Shown here one piece after another: positions 13,402-20,182 of a stretch of DNA of 35,516 nt. The translations under genes and the position numbers were made by a program. Within the stretch, counting starts at the first letter, position 1; every line of letters starts with the position of its first letter. Source of the DNA: SCTD01 sp038256525 (GTDB lineage: Bacteria > Actinomycetota > Actinomycetes > Mycobacteriales > SCTD01); the NCBI GenBank assembly GCA_038256525.1, contig JBBSKF010000014.1, positions 1 to 35,516 on the forward strand. The letters are read 5' to 3'. The notes beneath the pieces are model-generated. The model searched no databases. It had not been told where the DNA came from and saw only the letters and a program-made list of their open reading frames with translations.

Positions 13402-15590
13402 GCCTTGAAGCGGAACAGCCGCACACTGTTGCTGACCACTGACACGCTGGAGATGCCCATCGCCGCCGCCGCGATCACCGGGTTCAGCAGACCCAGTGCC
13501 GCCAGCGGCAGGGCCGCCAGGTTGTAGCCGAACGCCCACCCCAGGTTCTGCAGGATCGTGCGGAAGGTCCGGCGCGACAGTCGGATCGAGGTCGCCACCC
13601 CGTCGAGCCGACTGCTCAGCAGGGTGATGTCGGAGGCCTCGATCGCCACGTCCGTGCCGGTGCCGATCGCGACCCCGAGGTCGGCCTGAACGAGGGCCGG
13701 CGAGTCGTTGACGCCGTCGCCGACCATCGCCACCTGGTGACCCTCGCCTTGCAGCCGGCGGACCTCGGCGACCTTGTCCTCGGGCAGGACCTCGGCCAGC
13801 ACCCGTTCGATCCCGACCTGCGCCGCGATGGCGTGTGCCGTCCGGGAGTTGTCACCGGTGATCATGACAACGCTGATGCCCATCGCGTGCAACTGAGCCA
13901 CGGCGGAGACCGCGTCCGGCTTGAGGACGTCGGAGACGCCGAGCACACCCTGCACGTGACCGTGCCAACCGGTGAAGATTGCGGTCCGACCGGCTTCTTC
14001 CATCGCCACGGCGGCGCGCTCGAGCTCCACAGGCATGACCAGACCGGTCTCGTTCATCAGCTTGCGCCGGCCGACGTGGACGAGCACCCCATCGATGGTG
14101 CCCTGCACGCCGTGACCGGCGACGGAGCGGAAGTCGGTCGGATCGACGACGTCGACGTGCTGCAGCAGGGCGCCCTGGAACACCGCCTGGGCCAGCGGGT
14201 GCTCCGACCCGGCCTCGACCGAGCCGGCCCGGCGCAGCACCTCCTGGCGGGAGGTCGTGGCCGCGACGACGATCTCGGTCAGCGTGGTCTCGCCCTTGGT
14301 CAGGGTGCCGGTCTTGTCGAACACGACCGTGTCGATGCGCTTGGAGCGCTCCAGGACCTCACCGCCCTTGATGAGGATGCCCATCGCGGCGCCCCGGCCC
14401 GTGCCGACCATGATCGCGGTAGGGGTGGCCAGGCCCAGGGCGCACGGGCAGGCAATGATCAGCACGGCGATGGCCGACAGCAGCCCCTTGGTGGGGTCAC
14501 CGGCGAGCAGCCAGCCCACGAAGGTGATGGTCGCCAGGGCCAGCACGACCGGGACGAAGACGGCTGAGACGCGGTCGACGATCGCCTGCACCTGCGCTTT
14601 CGTGCCCTGCGCCTCCTCGACCAGGCGCACGATCTGGGCCAGGGCGGTGTCGGAGCCGACCGCGGTGGCGCGGATGGTCAGCAGACCGAACGTGTTGATG
14701 GTCGCCCCGGCCAGGCTGTCCCCAGGTCGCTTGTCCACCGGCAGGCTCTCGCCGGTCAGCATCGACTCGTCGACCGCGGACGTCCCGTTCACCACGACAC
14801 CGTCGACCGGTGCCTTGCCGCCCGGTCGGATCCGCACCAGGTCACCCACCTGCACCTGGTCGACCGGCACGGTCCGCTCGACCCCGTCGACCACGACGGT
14901 GGCCTCCTTCGCGCCGAGCTCGAGCAGGGCGCGGATCGCCCGTGACGCCGAGCGCTTCACCCGGGTCTCGAACCACCGGCCCAGTGTGAGAAAAGCCAGC
15001 AGCAGCGCGGCGGTCTCGAAGTAGAGATCCTGTCCGAGCGCCAGGGCGACCAGCGAGTAGAGGTAGGCCGTCCAGGTCCCGATCGTGACGAGGGTGTCCA
15101 TGTTGGCGGTGCGGCGTCGAGCCCGCTCGTACGCCCCGACCAGGAACGGCCAGCCGGCGTACAGCTGGACCGGGGTGGTCAGCAGGGCCTCGGTGATGCG
15201 GGAGGTCGTCGTGCCCGGGCCGAACAGCGACAGAGCCATCACAGTCAGCCCGATCGGCCAGGCCAGGACGGTCCGGCGGAGCCAGGCGCGGGAGGCAGCC
15301 GCCTCGGCCGCCTCGGCGCGGGCCTGCTCCTGTTCTGGGGAGACCAGCGGGGTCAGGGTGTAACCGGCGGCGTCGACCGCTGCCGCCAGCGCGACGCTGC
15401 CCGTCGCGGCTGGGTCGAACACGATATGGGCCTTGCCGGTCGCGAAGTTGACCATCGCGTCCTGGACGCCGTCCTGCTTGCGCAGCGCGCGCTGCACGCG
15501 GTTGGCGCAGCTGCCGCAGGTCATCCCCTCCACGACGAAGTCGCTGACGTCGGTCCCGGTGCCGGGCTCGTGCTGCAGGTCGCTGTTCAT
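13398..15590 (-). CDS. copA: Cu(I)-exporting P1B-type ATPase (CopA type) with N-terminal HMA domain
   Basis: Exports Cu(I) from the cytoplasm using ATP. The 730-residue product has one HMA domain with Cu-binding C25-x-x-C28 in GMTCGSCAN. It then has eight predicted membrane segments, the CPC metal site at 381-383, the phosphorylated D425 in DKTGTLT, the SEHPLA motif and the GDGVNDSPAL hinge. YN in TM7 and MxxSS in TM8 (GYNLAALPLA, MGISSVSVV) mark the Cu(I) subtype. ATG 15590 follows AGGAG at a spacing of 7. A CsoR-type palindrome lies 37-55 bases upstream. The stop overlaps the response regulator gene. Confidence 0.95.
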   Translation of the reverse strand: MNSDLQHEPGTGTDVSDFVVEGMTCGSCANRVQRALRKQDGVQDAMVNFATGKAHIVFDPAATGSVALAAAVDAAGYTLTPLVSPEQEQARAEAAEAAASRAWLRRTVLAWPIGLTVMALSLFGPGTTTSRITEALLTTPVQLYAGWPFLVGAYERARRRTANMDTLVTIGTWTAYLYSLVALALGQDLYFETAALLLAFLTLGRWFETRVKRSASRAIRALLELGAKEATVVVDGVERTVPVDQVQVGDLVRIRPGGKAPVDGVVVNGTSAVDESMLTGESLPVDKRPGDSLAGATINTFGLLTIRATAVGSDTALAQIVRLVEEAQGTKAQVQAIVDRVSAVFVPVVLALATITFVGWLLAGDPTKGLLSAIAVLIIACPCALGLATPTAIMVGTGRGAAMGILIKGGEVLERSKRIDTVVFDKTGTLTKGETTLTEIVVAATTSRQEVLRRAGSVEAGSEHPLAQAVFQGALLQHVDVVDPTDFRSVAGHGVQGTIDGVLVHVGRRKLMNETGLVMPVELERAAVAMEEAGRTAIFTGWHGHVQGVLGVSDVLKPDAVSAVAQLHAMGISVVMITGDNSRTAHAIAAQVGIERVLAEVLPEDKVAEVRRLQGEGHQVAMVGDGVNDSPALVQADLGVAIGTGTDVAIEASDITLLSSRLDGVATSIRLSRRTFRTILQNLGWAFGYNLAALPLAALGLLNPVIAAAAMGISSVSVVSNSVRLFRFKA

Positions 15591-15626
15591 GCTGAACTCC
15601 TCGACATCGGTTGAACCTGCAACCAC

Positions 15627-15645
15627 GGTACTCCCCCCTAGTACT
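15627..15645. promoter_or_regulatory. CsoR-type operator before copA
   Basis: GGTACTCC-CCC-CTAGTACT has a complete left half and a partial right half. The inner GTACT...AGTAC is palindromic. It lies between the stop of the CcdA-like gene and the start of copA, so copA can be transcribed separately from its upstream neighbours. Confidence 0.6.
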
Positions 15646-16389
15646 TCAGGGAAGCAGTTCGCCTTCGCCGGGCAGCGTGTCGAAGACCTGGCCATCGAGC
15701 AGCCGATAGGCGTAGTAGGCAGCGGACAGCAGCAGCACGATGGCCACGACCACGTCGACGCGGCGGGCCCTACGGGGGTCCGCCGGCACGAGCCACCGGC
15801 CACCGGCAGCCGCCGCGGCGTACAGCGTGCCGGCCCGGCCGAGCACGAAACCGGCGATGACGAGCATCGACACCAGCGGTCCCGCGGCGGCCGCGGCGGT
15901 CCCGACGGCAGCGGCGATCGGGGCACAGCCCGGGCAGCCGCTGACGGAGAACGCGACACCCGCACTCACCGCCCGAAACGGGTCGGGCGGCAGGGCGTCC
16001 AGGCGGCGGCACAACGCCGGACCTCTGGCCAGCAGCAGGCGTACCCCTGCGTAGGTCAGTACGACGATCGCCACGACGGTCAGGACCACTGCAGCGCGGG
16101 TGAGGGCGATCAGCACCCCGACGAACACCGCGGACAGGGAGGCGATGACGCCGTCCATGCCGATGACGAACCCGAGAACGACGGCGAAGCCACGCGGACC
16201 GCTGACCGCCGCGGGCATGTTCTCCCGGGCCGCCGCCCGGGCCGGACCGACCAGGGCGACGACGGCGGGCAGGCTCGGCCAGGCGATCGGGGTGAGGGTC
16301 AGCGCCACACCCACCAACACCCCTACCGCTGGGGCGAGCACACCCGCCTGCTCGATCTGACCGGTCAACAGCTCCACGGGGGTCAGCAC
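15646..16389 (-). CDS. CcdA/DsbD-like membrane protein (second copy)
   Basis: A 247-residue polytopic membrane protein with about six hydrophobic segments, likely of the LysE/CcdA-type thiol-electron transport superfamily. It carries SGCPGCAP with C152 and C155, which could be a redox pair. The TM1 position where CcdA usually has a cysteine after SP reads TPIAWPSLP, so that cysteine is missing. The two neighbours upstream encode thioredoxin-fold proteins, which supports a role in moving electrons across the membrane or in maturing copper proteins. GTG 16389 follows GGAAGGA. copA lies 55 bases downstream with its own operator. Confidence 0.65.
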   Translation of the reverse strand: MLTPVELLTGQIEQAGVLAPAVGVLVGVALTLTPIAWPSLPAVVALVGPARAAARENMPAAVSGPRGFAVVLGFVIGMDGVIASLSAVFVGVLIALTRAAVVLTVVAIVVLTYAGVRLLLARGPALCRRLDALPPDPFRAVSAGVAFSVSGCPGCAPIAAAVGTAAAAAGPLVSMLVIAGFVLGRAGTLYAAAAAGGRWLVPADPRRARRVDVVVAIVLLLSAAYYAYRLLDGQVFDTLPGEGELLP

Positions 16390-16429
16390 AGTGCAGTGTC
16401 CTTCCCCGGCGGACCTGACGCGGCTCGGC

Positions 16430-16696
16430 TCATGCTGCGGCCAGGGCCTTACGCAGCTTGCGCTCGGAAAGCCGGCCGTAGGCGAACGCCCGGCCGTCGA
16501 GCAGCACGCCGGGGGCGAACATCACCCCGTGCTCGGCCGCGAGGGTGCGTCCGCGCTCGGTGTCCAGGTCGACTTCTTCGATGTCGAGGGCGTGGTCGCG
16601 TCCGACGTCGGCGAGCACCTGCTTGGCGTGCCGGCACAGCTGGCAGTCCGAGCTCGTCAGGAGCGTGACCGCATGTGCGGTGCTGGCACCGGTCAT
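16430..16696 (-). CDS. Glutaredoxin-like thiol-disulfide protein
   Basis: An 88-residue thioredoxin-fold protein of the short glutaredoxin type. It opens with a beta strand (VTLLTSSDCQLCRHA) and active-site C18-x-x-C21. It continues with the DIEEVDLDTE strand, and FAPGVLLDG places a proline at the usual cis-Pro site. No signal peptide is seen, so it is cytoplasmic. Its ATG overlaps the redoxin stop (ATGA). It probably receives or passes electrons to the CcdA-like proteins next to it; this is inferred from context. Confidence 0.8.
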   Translation of the reverse strand: MTGASTAHAVTLLTSSDCQLCRHAKQVLADVGRDHALDIEEVDLDTERGRTLAAEHGVMFAPGVLLDGRAFAYGRLSERKLRKALAAA

Positions 16697-17382
16697 CCGG
16701 TCGCGGCCGTCAGATCGGCCAGGACGCGATCCACGGGGACGAACATCGTGTACTTCGGGGCGCCGCCGTAGTCGGCCCGCCAGGTGATCTTCCCGTCGGG
16801 ATCGACGAGCACGAACGAGTGCCCGTTGCGCGAGTCGCCCATCATCCCGAAGCTGTTGGTCTGATACATCCGGGAGACCGTCAGGTCGGGGTCGGACAGG
16901 ACCGGGGTGCTCAGCCCCTCGTCGGCGGCCTTGCGCGCCAGCAGCTCGACCGGATCGGTCGTGATCGTCACGATCTCGTCGATCCCCGCAGCCTCGAGGT
17001 CAGCGGTACGCGCTTCGAGGTCGCGGAGCTGGTCCCAGCACGGCTGGCAGCCCAGGCCCTCCTGGAAGTACAGCAGAACGCTCTTGCCGCGGTAGTCGGC
17101 GAGCTGGACTGGTCCGCCGTTCGTGGAGGCCAACGCGATGCCCGGAGCGTTCGCGCCGACGCCGGGTTCGCCGACCTGGAAGTCGCCGGCCGGGGTGGTG
17201 CCGAGCGCGCTGCCGGCGCCACTCGACCCGTTGGCGTAGACGAAGTAGAGCCCGAGCAGCACCGCGACCAGGGCGCCTGCGACGGCGGCGTTGCGGGCCG
17301 TGCCCGACTTGTCGGTCGGGGCGGCCCGGCGTCCCGGGCTGGTCCGGGTCGGGGGCTTGCGCGCGTTGGTCTGGGCGCTCAT
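16693..17382 (-). CDS. Membrane-anchored redoxin (TlpA/AhpC-TSA type)
   Basis: A 229-residue protein with a basic N-terminus, one membrane anchor at about 31-50 and an extracytoplasmic thioredoxin-fold domain. The active site is C112-x-x-C115 in GLGCQPCWDQLRDLE. ITTDPVELLARKA, VLSDPDLTVSRMYQ and HSFVLVDPDGKITWRADYGG are typical of peroxiredoxin/TlpA-like redoxins. It could reduce disulfides or protein-bound Cu sites at the outer face of the membrane, fed by the CcdA-like protein. The ATG overlaps the stop of that gene (ATGA), so the two are translationally coupled. Confidence 0.88.
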   Translation of the reverse strand: MSAQTNARKPPTRTSPGRRAAPTDKSGTARNAAVAGALVAVLLGLYFVYANGSSGAGSALGTTPAGDFQVGEPGVGANAPGIALASTNGGPVQLADYRGKSVLLYFQEGLGCQPCWDQLRDLEARTADLEAAGIDEIVTITTDPVELLARKAADEGLSTPVLSDPDLTVSRMYQTNSFGMMGDSRNGHSFVLVDPDGKITWRADYGGAPKYTMFVPVDRVLADLTAATG

Positions 17383-18335
17383 CGCAGCGTCAGCTCCTTG
17401 TGGTCGGTGGGCGGGGTGGTCGGGGATGTCGGGGCGCTGCTCGAGATCGCGGCCGAAGGGACGACGTCCTCGCTCGACCCGTCGGTCGTGCCGCGCAGGG
17501 CCGCTCGCAGGAACAGGGCCAGGGCGCCGAACACCAGCACGGCGGTGAACCAGCCAGGGACGCCGAACAGCGCTCGCGCGGTGGCGCTGGCGGCGTGCTG
17601 CAGCCAGGCACTGACCTCGACCTGCCAGCCGTCATTGGCCATCCCGGGGCCGCGCGGAGCCAAGGCGATGGTGAGCCCGCCCATCAACACCAGCAGTGCA
17701 CCCGACAGGGCGTAGCCCAGCGGCAGCGTCCTGCGCACCGGCCCGACGCGCCAGGTCACCGTACGAGCCGACAGCAGGCGCGAGGAGCCCCAGTCGCGGC
17801 GGTCCCAGAGCAAGGCGATCGCCACGAGTGGCGCGACCATCCCGAAGACGTAGGCGACGCCCACGGTCAGGGCGACCGGGAAGGACGCGGTCGCTCCGGC
17901 CAGCGCCGCGGCCCCCGCGAGCACCGGTGCACAGCAGGCGCTCGCGCCCCCGGAGAACACCCCGAGGCCGTAGGTCGCCCGCACCCCGTGCCCGCCGCCG
18001 GACGGCCCGCTCATCAGCAGTGGCATCCGGAAGCTCCTGCCGGCGAGCATCGCCAGACCACCCAGGACCATCAGTGTCCCGCCGACGGAGAACACGACCT
18101 GGTGCTGCTCGATGAGCAGTCCCGCGATCAGCCGCGCGCCGAGCGCGATCGGCAGGATGACCGTGGCGACGCCGGCGGCGAACACCAGCGTCATACTGGC
18201 GATCTGCGTGCGGCGCTGGAAGGTGGACGCGAAGTACGCCGGGAGCATCACCGAGATGCAGCACGGCGCCAGCAGCGCCACGACCCCGCCGAGGAAGGCC
18301 GTCAGGATCGTCGAGGTCAGCAGCAGGTTGCTCAC
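17379..18335 (-). CDS. CcdA-like membrane protein with paired cysteines
   Basis: A 318-residue polytopic protein with about seven to eight hydrophobic segments, resembling the CcdA/DsbD electron-transport family. Two adjacent-cysteine pairs stand out: C25-C26 in LLAPCCISVMLPAY and C134-C135 in FSGGASACCAPV. Canonical CcdA has single cysteines at the equivalent sites. The C-terminal 40 residues are soluble, Ser/Thr/Pro-rich. GTG 18335 is the first codon that gives a sensible N-terminus, and it overlaps the stop of a 17-codon upstream frame that carries the strong ribosome binding site. It heads the long minus-strand operon. Confidence 0.75.
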   Translation of the reverse strand: MSNLLLTSTILTAFLGGVVALLAPCCISVMLPAYFASTFQRRTQIASMTLVFAAGVATVILPIALGARLIAGLLIEQHQVVFSVGGTLMVLGGLAMLAGRSFRMPLLMSGPSGGGHGVRATYGLGVFSGGASACCAPVLAGAAALAGATASFPVALTVGVAYVFGMVAPLVAIALLWDRRDWGSSRLLSARTVTWRVGPVRRTLPLGYALSGALLVLMGGLTIALAPRGPGMANDGWQVEVSAWLQHAASATARALFGVPGWFTAVLVFGALALFLRAALRGTTDGSSEDVVPSAAISSSAPTSPTTPPTDHKELTLR

Positions 18336-18385
18336 CGCGGGACCGGAGCCGGCCCGGGCGAGATCATCTGGCTGTGGATGCGCAT
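18332..18385 (-). CDS. Possible leader peptide (uORF) translationally coupled to the CcdA-like gene
   Basis: ATG 18385 follows a near-perfect AGGAGG (18390-18395 on the opposite strand) at a spacing of 4. It encodes M-R-I-H-S-Q-M-I-S-P-G-P-A-P-V-P-R and stops at a TGA that overlaps the GTG of the CcdA-like gene (GTGA). The only strong ribosome binding site in the leader belongs to this short frame, so translation of the membrane protein probably depends on re-initiation. Proline-rich codons near the end (P10, P12, P14, P16) might slow ribosomes. Function is inferred. Confidence 0.45.
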   Translation of the reverse strand: MRIHSQMISPGPAPVPR

Positions 18386-18434
18386 CGTTCCTCCTGGTGT
18401 GCGGATGCTGACGAGCCTGTCCGCGTCGTGTGAA

Positions 18435-18523
18435 GAAGCGGTGCAGATCCGCCACCGCTTCGATGCGCGATCCGGTGGTCGGGTTCGCGACCGGGTCCGA
18501 CTGGGGCATCCTGGTCAGGATGC
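18435..18523. repeat. Two perfect inverted repeats in the divergent promoter region
   Basis: GAAGCGGTG (18435-18443) pairs with CACCGCTTC (18453-18461), 9-base arms with a 9-base gap. GCATCCT (18506-18512) pairs with AGGATGC (18517-18523), 7-base arms with a 4-base gap. Both lie in the 190-base gap between the minus-strand CcdA operon and the plus-strand gene at 18576. They are candidates for operators or leader hairpins. No CsoR-type palindrome is seen in this gap. Confidence 0.5.
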
Positions 18524-18575
18524 AGACCGGGCGGCGCCGCGCCACGGTGCTCTGCCACCAACAGGAAGGACGCTG

Positions 18576-18851
18576 ATGCCCCTGCACACCTGGGTCGACC
18601 ACGTCGTGCACGTCGAACTGCTCAGCCGCGACAGTGAGATCAGCAGCACCACAGCGCTGTTCCTGCAGCGACGGTTCCAGGCGCACGGGGCGGACGTGTC
18701 CGGCGAGACGGGTCACCTGGAGGTCCGTAGCGACGCAGGCTCGGCGGTCACAGCCGGCGGCGTCGCGCGGGCCCTTGCCGAGGCGGGGGTACGCGCCCAC
18801 CGCGTGCACGAACGGCAGGAGTGGAGCGTCGCTGAGGTGACGGCGACATGA
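18576..18851 (+). CDS. Small protein of unknown function
   Basis: A 91-residue soluble protein that I do not recognise. The N-terminus is histidine-rich (MPLHTWVDHVVHVELL, H4, H9, H12), followed by a helix and a beta-alpha segment (GHLEVRSDAGSAVTAGGVARALAEAG). No cysteine or membrane segment is present. ATG 18576 follows AGGAAGG at a good distance. Its stop overlaps the next ATG (ATGA), so it is coupled to the small membrane protein. Position beside copper and thiol genes suggests a related role. Confidence 0.6.
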   Translation: MPLHTWVDHVVHVELLSRDSEISSTTALFLQRRFQAHGADVSGETGHLEVRSDAGSAVTAGGVARALAEAGVRAHRVHERQEWSVAEVTAT

Positions 18852-19048
18852 TCGACCTCGCAGACATCCTTCGGTACGCCTACTGGCTCGCCATCATCGC
18901 GCTGGTCGTGTGGTGGGTGCGCGGGATGCGGCGGGCGGCGAAGCCCACGGTGCGCAGTCCGCTCGACGAGCGTGAACTCACCAGGGTGCGGGCAGCGCTG
19001 GCACGTCTGGACGCGCCGGACGGGGTCACCCGGCAGCCAACGCGCTGA
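18848..19048 (+). CDS. Small single-pass membrane protein
   Basis: A 66-residue protein with one hydrophobic segment (about residues 8-24, YAYWLAIIALVVWWV) followed by a basic cytoplasmic-type tail rich in Arg. The function is unknown. It overlaps the preceding gene by 4 bases and probably forms a two-gene unit with it. Confidence 0.6.
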   Translation: MIDLADILRYAYWLAIIALVVWWVRGMRRAAKPTVRSPLDERELTRVRAALARLDAPDGVTRQPTR

Positions 19049-19186
19049 GCGACGGCACCAGGGTCCGCGGCAGGGAAACCGACGTCACGATCGAGGTGCC
19101 CGACGTCACGCTGTTGCAGAGCGATGTCCTCGCACGTTGCCTGCTGGAGACCACCGGTCCCGGCAGGCCGACGCCCGCCGTCGGAG

Positions 19187-19206
19187 TATTCTACTCCCTG
19201 GGAGTA
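19187..19206 (+). promoter_or_regulatory. -10 element and CsoR-type operator before the Asp-box gene
   Basis: TATTCT at 19187-19192 is a good -10 hexamer. It touches the perfect palindrome TACTCCC-T-GGGAGTA (19192-19206), so a repressor bound here would block RNA polymerase. The start codon is 22 bases downstream of the palindrome. Confidence 0.65.
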
Positions 19207-19228
19207 CCACCGACTGAGGAGCAGGAGC

Positions 19229-20182
19229 ATGTCGAAGCGCACTGCCGCCGCCGCGCAGCAGCGAGAGCGCGCCGAGCGGCGGCGCAGGCTAGCCGTGACC
19301 GGCGCCCTGGCCGGGGTCGCCGTCGTCGTAGCGGTAACGGTTCTCGTGGCCCAGCCCGGAGACGACGGAGACGGCGGACGTCCCGGAACGGGGTCGGCGC
19401 TGCAGCCCCTGGATGTCGAGCCGGGGGTGGTCCACGTCCACGGGCTCGGCGTCGACGCGGGCGACGGTGTGCTCTACGCGGCGACGCACTCCGGCCTGTT
19501 CCGCGTGCCGGAGCAGGGCAAGGCTGCTCGGGTCGCGAACCGAGCGCAGGACACGATGGGCTTCTCGATCGTCGGGCCGGGGAAGTTCATCGGCTCGGGT
19601 CACCCGGACCTGCGCGAGGACACCGTCCGCCCGCCGCTGCTCGGACTGATCGAGTCCGTCGACCGCGGCGAGACGTGGGACCGGATCAGCCTGCACGGCG
19701 AGGCCGACTTCCACGCTCTGCACGCCGCCCACGGCAACGTGTACGGCTACGACTCCACGTCGCAGACCTTCATGGTGAGCGAGAACGGAAAGGACTGGGA
19801 CCGCCGGTCGAAGCTGCCGATGGCCGACTTCGGCATCAGCCCCACCGACCCCGACACGATCCTGGCGACCACCCAGCAGGGCGTGGTTCGCAGCACCGAC
19901 GGCGGCCGGCAGTGGTCGCGGGTCGCCGGGGCCCCGACGCTGGTTGTCCTGACGTGGGCCGCGCAGGGCCGGCTGTACGGCGTCACGCCGGACGGGACCG
20001 TGCAGCGGTCCGAGGACGGCGGGGTCAGTTGGGCTGAGCAAGGCTCCGTCGGCGGGCGGCCGGAGGCGATCACCGTCGACGTCCGCGAGGGCAGACAGAC
20101 GCTCTACGTCGCCGCGACCGGCCGGGGGATCGTTGCCAGCACCGACCAGGGCCGTACGTTCACGACCCGCTACTCCGAGTGA
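19229..20182 (+). CDS. Membrane-anchored Asp-box repeat protein (F510_1955/sialidase-like beta-propeller)
   Basis: A 317-residue protein with a basic N-terminus, a single membrane anchor at about 22-41 and an extracytoplasmic beta-propeller-like domain. Five Asp-box motifs are visible: SVDRGETW, SENGKDW, STDGGRQW, SEDGGVSW and STDQGRTF. The start of the domain, VHVHGLGVDAGDGVLYAATHSGLF, is typical of the F510_1955 family, often found with copper genes. That family is named for glycosyl hydrolases, but a sugar substrate is unproven and a binding or scaffold role is possible. ATG 19229 has a strong GAGGAGCAGGAG ribosome binding site. It overlaps the copCD gene by 4 bases. Confidence 0.8.
   Translation: MSKRTAAAAQQRERAERRRRLAVTGALAGVAVVVAVTVLVAQPGDDGDGGRPGTGSALQPLDVEPGVVHVHGLGVDAGDGVLYAATHSGLFRVPEQGKAARVANRAQDTMGFSIVGPGKFIGSGHPDLREDTVRPPLLGLIESVDRGETWDRISLHGEADFHALHAAHGNVYGYDSTSQTFMVSENGKDWDRRSKLPMADFGISPTDPDTILATTQQGVVRSTDGGRQWSRVAGAPTLVVLTWAAQGRLYGVTPDGTVQRSEDGGVSWAEQGSVGGRPEAITVDVREGRQTLYVAATGRGIVASTDQGRTFTTRYSE

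Noticed and set aside
13402..13539. N-terminal extension of the response regulator
   Set aside because: It overlaps copA; GTG 13401 overlaps the copA stop and begins directly at the receiver domain.
15591..15965. N-terminal extension of copA upstream of ATG 15590
   Set aside because: It overlaps the CcdA-like gene and the CsoR-type site; ATG 15590 has AGGAG and gives the HMA domain at the usual distance.
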